Below, piece after piece: positions 61,933 through 64,000 of a DNA stretch of 64,000 bases. Position 1 is the stretch's first letter. Each line of letters begins with the position of its first letter. Origin of the DNA: CAVUCE01 sp963739985 (GTDB lineage: Bacteria > Bacteroidota > Ignavibacteria > Ignavibacteriales > Ignavibacteriaceae); assembly GCA_963739985.1 (NCBI GenBank), contig CAVUCE010000007.1, positions 186,001 to 250,000 on the forward strand. Reading direction: 5' to 3'. The translations under genes and the position numbers were made by a program. The notes under the pieces were generated by a model. That model saw only the letters and a list, made by a program, of their open reading frames with translations. It was not told the origin of the DNA and searched no databases.

Positions 61933-64000
61933 TGAAGAAAAAAGTAATTGCGTTTTTTAAGAAATACCAGGGGCGAGAGTTTAAAAGCAAAGATATTGCT
62001 AAAAAACTTGGTATATCTAATGATCATGAATATAGCTCACTTAAAGCGATGCTATATCAACTTTCTCAAGAAGGATTTCTCCTTAAATCCAATAAGAAAT
62101 ATCGACTAAATGCGATACCTCAATCAAATAGATTTACCGGAACTCTTCAAGTTACACCAGGAGGGTATGGATTTGTAATATTGAAAAACGAAAAAATGAA
62201 AGACATTTTTGTCTCCGCCAGAAATCTTAACACCGCATTCAACAAAGATACTGTTGAAGTTGTGTTGTTTGCAAAACAAAAAGGTAAAAATCTTGAAGGA
62301 CAAATTGTAAAAGTTGTTAAGAGAAATAAAAATGATATTGTGGGAACGCTTAATAAATCAAAATCGTTTTATTTTATAAAGCCTGATGATCCCGCAATTC
62401 ATCGTGATGTTTATATTGACCGTGAAAATTTAGCCGGAGCAAAAGTTGGGGATAAAGTTATTGTAGGCGATTTTTATTGGGATACTTCAATGCTAAATCC
62501 TGAAGGAAAAGTTATTGAAGTTATAGGTAAAGCAGGTTCCAAGGTTGCGGAAGTTGCATCTATTGCAAGACAATTTGGAATTGCTAATCAGTTTCCCGAT
62601 AAAGTTTTAAATGAAGCATTAGAAATCCCGGTAACAGTATCTAAATCGGAATTAAAGAAACGTCTTGATTACCGCAATCATAATGTGTTTACAATTGATC
62701 CGTACGACGCAAAAGATTTTGATGATGCGTTATCAATTGAAGAACTTGAAAATGGAAATTATTCGATAGGTATTCATATAGCCGATGTTTCCCATTATGT
62801 TCTTGGCGGTTCAAATTTAGATAATGAAGCTCAGAATAGAGGGAACAGTGTTTATCTTGTCGGCACTGTAATTCCTATGTTGCCTGAAAAGCTTTCCAAT
62901 AATATATGTTCGCTTGTTCCTGCCGAAGACAGATTAACTTATTCTGTAGTTGTAGAAATAACTAAACGTGGGCGTTTGGTCGATTATCAAATCAAAAAAA
63001 GTATAATAAACAGTAAACGCAGATTTAATTATGATGAAGTTCAAGAAATAATTGAAGGAAAAGACGGAGATTTTAAGGATGACATTTTAGCTCTTGATAA
63101 AATGGCAAAAACCCTCAGAAAAAAGAGAGTAAAAGAGGGAAGTATAGAATTTGAAACTCCTGAAATAAAATTTGAGTTAGATGAAAAAGGTAAGCCGATT
63201 GGTATAAATAAAAAAGAAATAAAAGCAAGCAATATGCTTGTTGAAGAGTTTATGCTTCTTGCAAATAAATTGGTGGCAAAACATATTGCCGCGCCAAAAT
63301 CGGGACCGGTTAAACCATTTGTTTATAGAGTTCATGATTTACCTGATAAAGAAAAAGTAATGGAGTTTGCCAAGTTTGTAAAATCATTGGGTTATTCATT
63401 CGATCCAAATGCCTCTACTAAAGTTAATCAATTTCAAGAGTTGATGATGCAGGTAAAAGGACATGAAGAAGAAACATTGATTAATGAATTAGCAATTCGT
63501 TCTATGGCAAAAGCAGTTTACTCTGTTAATAATATTGGGCATTACGGATTAGGATTTAAGTTTTATACTCATTTTACATCACCAATCCGTAGATATTCTG
63601 ATTTGATTGTGCATCGTTTACTGTATAATTACATCGAATTAAACTCTACATCAAAGTATTCACTAAATAGTTTAGAAGATATTTGTGAACATATTTCCAA
63701 CTGCGAAAGAAGTGCGGTTGACGCTGAAAGATTATCTGTAAAAATTAAACAAACCGAATATTTAAAGGATCATTTAGGCGAAGAATTTGAGGCCATAATT
63801 TCGGGACTTACGCATTTCGGAATTTTTGTTAAAATTAGTGATATACTTGCCGAAGGATTAATTCGACTCAGAGATTTGGAGGGAGATTTTTATGTTTACG
63901 ATGAAAAAAAATATTCGTTAATTGGAAAAAGTACAAAAAAGCAATTCCGTTTAGGCGATAAAGTCAATGTTAAACTTGTAAGAGTGGATCTTGATAAAAC
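61932..64000 (+). CDS. rnr: Ribonuclease R, incomplete at the window edge
   Basis: This 3'-5' exoribonuclease degrades structured RNA. The ATG shares one base with the tamB stop. The open frame runs 689 codons to the right edge without a stop. Order: N-terminal helix-turn-helix (KSKDIAKKLGISND), cold-shock-type OB domains (RFTGTLQVTPGGYGFV), the RNB catalytic domain with DPYDAKDFDDALSIEE (four Asp of the metal site), HYGLGFKFYTHFTSPIRRYSD, and the S1 domain (GLTHFGIFVKISD) under way at the edge. Only the tail should be missing. Confidence 0.94.
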   Translation, partial: MKKKVIAFFKKYQGREFKSKDIAKKLGISNDHEYSSLKAMLYQLSQEGFLLKSNKKYRLNAIPQSNRFTGTLQVTPGGYGFVILKNEKMKDIFVSARNLNTAFNKDTVEVVLFAKQKGKNLEGQIVKVVKRNKNDIVGTLNKSKSFYFIKPDDPAIHRDVYIDRENLAGAKVGDKVIVGDFYWDTSMLNPEGKVIEVIGKAGSKVAEVASIARQFGIANQFPDKVLNEALEIPVTVSKSELKKRLDYRNHNVFTIDPYDAKDFDDALSIEELENGNYSIGIHIADVSHYVLGGSNLDNEAQNRGNSVYLVGTVIPMLPEKLSNNICSLVPAEDRLTYSVVVEITKRGRLVDYQIKKSIINSKRRFNYDEVQEIIEGKDGDFKDDILALDKMAKTLRKKRVKEGSIEFETPEIKFELDEKGKPIGINKKEIKASNMLVEEFMLLANKLVAKHIAAPKSGPVKPFVYRVHDLPDKEKVMEFAKFVKSLGYSFDPNASTKVNQFQELMMQVKGHEEETLINELAIRSMAKAVYSVNNIGHYGLGFKFYTHFTSPIRRYSDLIVHRLLYNYIELNSTSKYSLNSLEDICEHISNCERSAVDAERLSVKIKQTEYLKDHLGEEFEAIISGLTHFGIFVKISDILAEGLIRLRDLEGDFYVYDEKKYSLIGKSTKKQFRLGDKVNVKLVRVDLDK

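Overview
This is an AT-rich window from a Gram-negative, LPS-making bacterium. Three secreted proteins end in a Por/type IX secretion (T9SS) sorting domain with the motif QNYPNPFNP, and the window also carries lipid A genes (including an lpxC-fabZ fusion), bamA, two ompH/skp genes, tamB, twin trimeric [FeFe]-hydrogenases and multiheme cytochromes. This combination suggests Ignavibacteriota (Ignavibacterium/Melioribacter-like) or a close relative in the Bacteroidota/Chlorobiota group. That placement is inferred from motifs and gene content, not from a phylogeny.

Region 1 (1-18.3 kb) is a hydrogen metabolism and redox-signalling locus. It starts with hydF, an H-cluster maturase. A first HydC-HydB-HydA module follows, with a long HydB carrying extra Fe-S domains. 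Next is a signalling block: an [FeFe]-hydrogenase-like domain fused to a histidine kinase, a lone receiver, a receiver-PAS-kinase hybrid and a second lone receiver. A second HydC-HydB-HydA module has a stripped-down HydB. Then come a RegB-like membrane kinase, a five-heme cytochrome and an outer-membrane-barrel-like protein with one heme motif. No DNA-binding output domain is encoded in the signalling block.

Region 2 (18.4-38.1 kb) is mixed. It holds a large T9SS cargo protein, a six-PAS hybrid kinase, a frameshifted PhyH-type dioxygenase, GTP-type PEP carboxykinase, an orphan MlaE permease and a branched-chain aminotransferase. A carbohydrate-related block follows: two GHL10-like putative glycoside hydrolases, a ROK regulator and a T9SS propeller-like protein. 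A lipoprotein gene interrupted by an in-frame stop and a small membrane protein end the region.

Region 3 (38.2-44.9 kb) is an accessory island. It contains a decayed phage virion-morphogenesis (Mu gpG-like) gene and an overlapping three-gene unit with a TIGR04255-family protein. It also has several unassigned genes, some membrane-bound, including a possible 29-residue hydrophobic peptide. At its end is a tight operon of lexA, a stand-alone WYL-like protein and a degenerate PD-(D/E)XK-like protein, behind a promoter overlaid with nested palindromes. The TIGR04255 unit and the lexA-WYL cassette are the best candidates here for undescribed stress or defence systems.

Region 4 (45.0-64.0 kb) is a conserved envelope and housekeeping run on the plus strand: uppS, bamA, two ompH/skp, lpxD, lpxC-fabZ, lpxA, a LipM-like octanoyltransferase, panB, a propeller protein, the split hldE kinase and nucleotidyltransferase, tamB, and rnr, which runs off the right edge. 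I saw no tRNA, rRNA, CRISPR array or intact insertion sequence.
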